Shown piece after piece: positions 5,970-7,426 of a stretch of 7,426 nucleotides of DNA. A program made the translations under genes and the position numbers. The stretch covers positions 1 to 7,426 of the forward strand of contig JAKSCF010000242.1 of assembly GCA_022360735.1 (NCBI GenBank). Direction: 5' to 3'. The notes below the pieces were generated by a model, which made no database searches, was not told the DNA's origin, and saw only the letters and a list, made by a program, of their open reading frames with translations. The DNA is from Clostridia bacterium. GTDB lineage: Bacteria > Bacillota_A > Clostridia > Peptostreptococcales > JAAYPU01. Positions within the stretch are counted from its first letter, which is position 1. Each line of letters opens with the position of its first letter.

Positions 5970-5985
5970 ATTTATATATATAAAT
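5970..5985. repeat. 16-bp perfect AT palindrome upstream of the symporter promoter
   Basis: ATTTATATATATAAAT is a perfect palindrome ending 17 bp before the TATAAT at 6003. It may bend DNA, act as an UP-like element, or be chance in a very AT-rich spacer. A smaller repeat, TATAAA/TTTATA, lies at 6028-6042. No terminator is visible after the dehydrogenase stop at 5913. Confidence 0.4.
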
Positions 5986-5999
5986 GACCTATGAAGTCT

Positions 6000-6008
6000 T
6001 GCTATAAT
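6000..6008 (+). promoter_or_regulatory. Extended -10 promoter for the symporter
   Basis: TGCTATAAT is a consensus extended -10 (TGnTATAAT). No good -35 is seen at 16-18 bp upstream, which extended -10 promoters can tolerate. Transcription would begin near 6015, giving a leader of about 53 nt before the ATG at 6068. The symporter could thus be made both from this promoter and by read-through from the dehydrogenase. Confidence 0.5.
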
Positions 6009-6067
6009 AGTATGTATATGAATAATCTATAAAGAATTTATAAAAGTCTTAAGGAGGATTCGTAAAT

Positions 6068-7426
6068 ATGAGAAATAATGTTTTAATTCTTATTAGTAGT
6101 TTAATAATAATGGGTGTACCCTTTATCTATACTTATTATCAAAGTAGAAAAAAGGTTGTAACAGGTGATGACTGGGTTGTTGGTGGTAGAGATCTACCTA
6201 CTTATGTTATTGTCGGTACTCAATTTGCCAGTGCCATGGGCGGCGGTGTACTGGTTGCACTGGTTGGCAGAGGATACAGCCTGGGTCTTTCTACTGTAAC
6301 TTATGGTGTTATAGCATCTGCACCATTTTTAGTGCTTATGCTTTTGGCGCCATGGATTAGACAAAATAATTTTACAACCATACCGGATATACTTATGAAC
6401 TTCTACGGTGAGCATAAAGGGATTGCTATTCTTGGTGCATTCTTCTCACTTATCGTTCCATTTGGATGGATTACTTCTCAGCTTGGCGCTTTTGGTATTC
6501 TTTATTCTTCTATTACAGGTATAGACGCTAAATTTCTTGTAATGGCAATATCCTTAACCAGCTTGTTGTTTATTATGCCTTCAGGACTTAAGACGGTTGC
6601 GTGGACGGACTTCATATTTGCCTGTTTTATGATTGCCGTCTGTGTCATATGTGTTTTCTTTGGACTGAATATGGCAGGCGGACTAGATGCTGTTATGTCA
6701 CATGTTAATGTTCCTCGTGAGAATGTCGCTATACCCGGGGGATTTTACAGTGTTGGACTGTCTACGGTTGCCTTATGGTTCTTTAGTGTCCTTCCGGGAG
6801 GCTGTACAAACCAGATTTATTACCAAAGGATTTGCTCCATCAAAGATCCTAAGAAAGTTAATAAGAGTTTATTCCTTTCAGCTATCTCTCTTATAGCTGC
6901 AATCCTATGGGCATTCCTTATAGGAACTATCGTTAGAGTGCTTAATCCTAGTCTGGTAAACGGTGAAGGTGCTACAGGCTGGTTTATGACTCAGCTTCCT
7001 ACATGGCTCCTGGCACTTTTTGCAGGTCTTGTTTGTGCAACCATCATGTCTACTATTAGTAGTGCTGCTCAAACTTGTGTTACCAATATGACCAGAGATA
7101 TTTATCAAAGAAGTGTTAACCCTGATGCAAAAGATGAAGATATCGTTAAAATGGCGAGAATTCTTACTGTTATTCTTATGGCATTTTCTTGTATGCTTTC
7201 CATCTTTATGCCGGATGTCCTTGGATGGCTTGTATATACTTATGCATTCTCTGCCGCCGGTCTTTCAGGACCAATATTTGTCGGATACTTTACCAGGGAG
7301 AAGAAACCTTTCACAGCAAGAGCCGTATTGACCTCTATGATAGTAGCTATGGTGGTTGGTGTAATCGCCAGGCTTACAGGCAGCTTTGGAACTCCAATTC
7401 CATTTACTCTTTTTGGTGTTATTGCA
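6068..7426 (+). CDS. Sodium:solute symporter (SSS family), C-terminus cut by window edge
   Basis: Exactly 453 codons are present and open to the right edge; family members usually have 480-550 residues, so most of the gene is here. The ATG follows AAGGAGG (6051-6057) by 10 nt. The protein has repeated hydrophobic helices, including about 4-24, 45-67, 74-97, 118-148, 155-172, 180-200, 228-245, 268-290, 311-337, 362-381 and 384-408. SSS marks are VVGGRDLP (37-44) before the first core helix, YYQRICSIKDPKK (251-263) with the conserved QR, and IMSTISSAAQ (326-335), where Ser328-Thr329 fit the sodium-site positions of PutP. It is an inner-membrane importer driven by the sodium gradient. The neighbouring opine dehydrogenase suggests an amino-acid-like or opine substrate, but this is inference; pantothenate, proline and sugar transport are also found in the family. 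Confidence 0.9.
   Translation, partial: MRNNVLILISSLIIMGVPFIYTYYQSRKKVVTGDDWVVGGRDLPTYVIVGTQFASAMGGGVLVALVGRGYSLGLSTVTYGVIASAPFLVLMLLAPWIRQNNFTTIPDILMNFYGEHKGIAILGAFFSLIVPFGWITSQLGAFGILYSSITGIDAKFLVMAISLTSLLFIMPSGLKTVAWTDFIFACFMIAVCVICVFFGLNMAGGLDAVMSHVNVPRENVAIPGGFYSVGLSTVALWFFSVLPGGCTNQIYYQRICSIKDPKKVNKSLFLSAISLIAAILWAFLIGTIVRVLNPSLVNGEGATGWFMTQLPTWLLALFAGLVCATIMSTISSAAQTCVTNMTRDIYQRSVNPDAKDEDIVKMARILTVILMAFSCMLSIFMPDVLGWLVYTYAFSAAGLSGPIFVGYFTREKKPFTARAVLTSMIVAMVVGVIARLTGSFGTPIPFTLFGVIA

Noticed and set aside
6687..7331. Short frames in other phases within the symporter
   Set aside because: The long open frame from 6068 carries continuous SSS-family features through this stretch, so these are overlapping shadows.

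Overview
The window looks like chromosomal DNA of a low-GC, anaerobic, Gram-positive bacterium, most likely a member of the Clostridia. The evidence is AT-rich spacers, strong AGGAGG ribosome binding sites, consensus sigma-A promoters, a TTG start codon, accessory genes for selenium-dependent molybdenum hydroxylases, and a sodium-coupled transporter. The genus cannot be fixed from the sequence alone.

Layout. Four genes lie on the minus strand and two on the plus strand. From 1 to about 1500 (minus) there is a YqeB-type accessory gene of the selenium-dependent molybdenum hydroxylase system, followed downstream by a molybdopterin-binding (MoeA/MoaB-like) gene cut by the left window edge. This is the edge of a cofactor-maturation operon. 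From 1710 to 3623 (minus) lies a MutS2-like ATPase without the Smr nuclease domain, starting at TTG. Its 316-bp upstream gap (3624-3939) is unusually structured: two nested or alternative stem-loops sharing one arm, two tiny overlapping reading frames, and a 10-bp inverted repeat around a candidate promoter. From 3940 to 4635 (minus) lies a FadR-type GntR regulator.

Divergently from the regulator, on the plus strand, are an opine (octopine/nopaline-type) dehydrogenase at 4807-5913 and a sodium:solute symporter from 6068 that runs off the right edge. The 171-bp divergent region holds a perfect-consensus TTGACA-17-TATAAT promoter for the regulator, a good TTGACT-17-TAATCT promoter for the dehydrogenase, and a 25-bp palindrome with 11-bp arms at the predicted transcription start of the dehydrogenase.

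How the genes fit together. The regulator, dehydrogenase and symporter read as one module: sodium-coupled uptake of a small acid (perhaps an opine or amino acid), NAD(P)-dependent conversion by the dehydrogenase, and local control by the GntR protein at the palindrome. The substrate is unknown. The MutS2-like gene and the molybdenum genes appear to be unrelated neighbours. The two points most worth a second look are the structured leader of the MutS2-like gene and the opine module with its operator.
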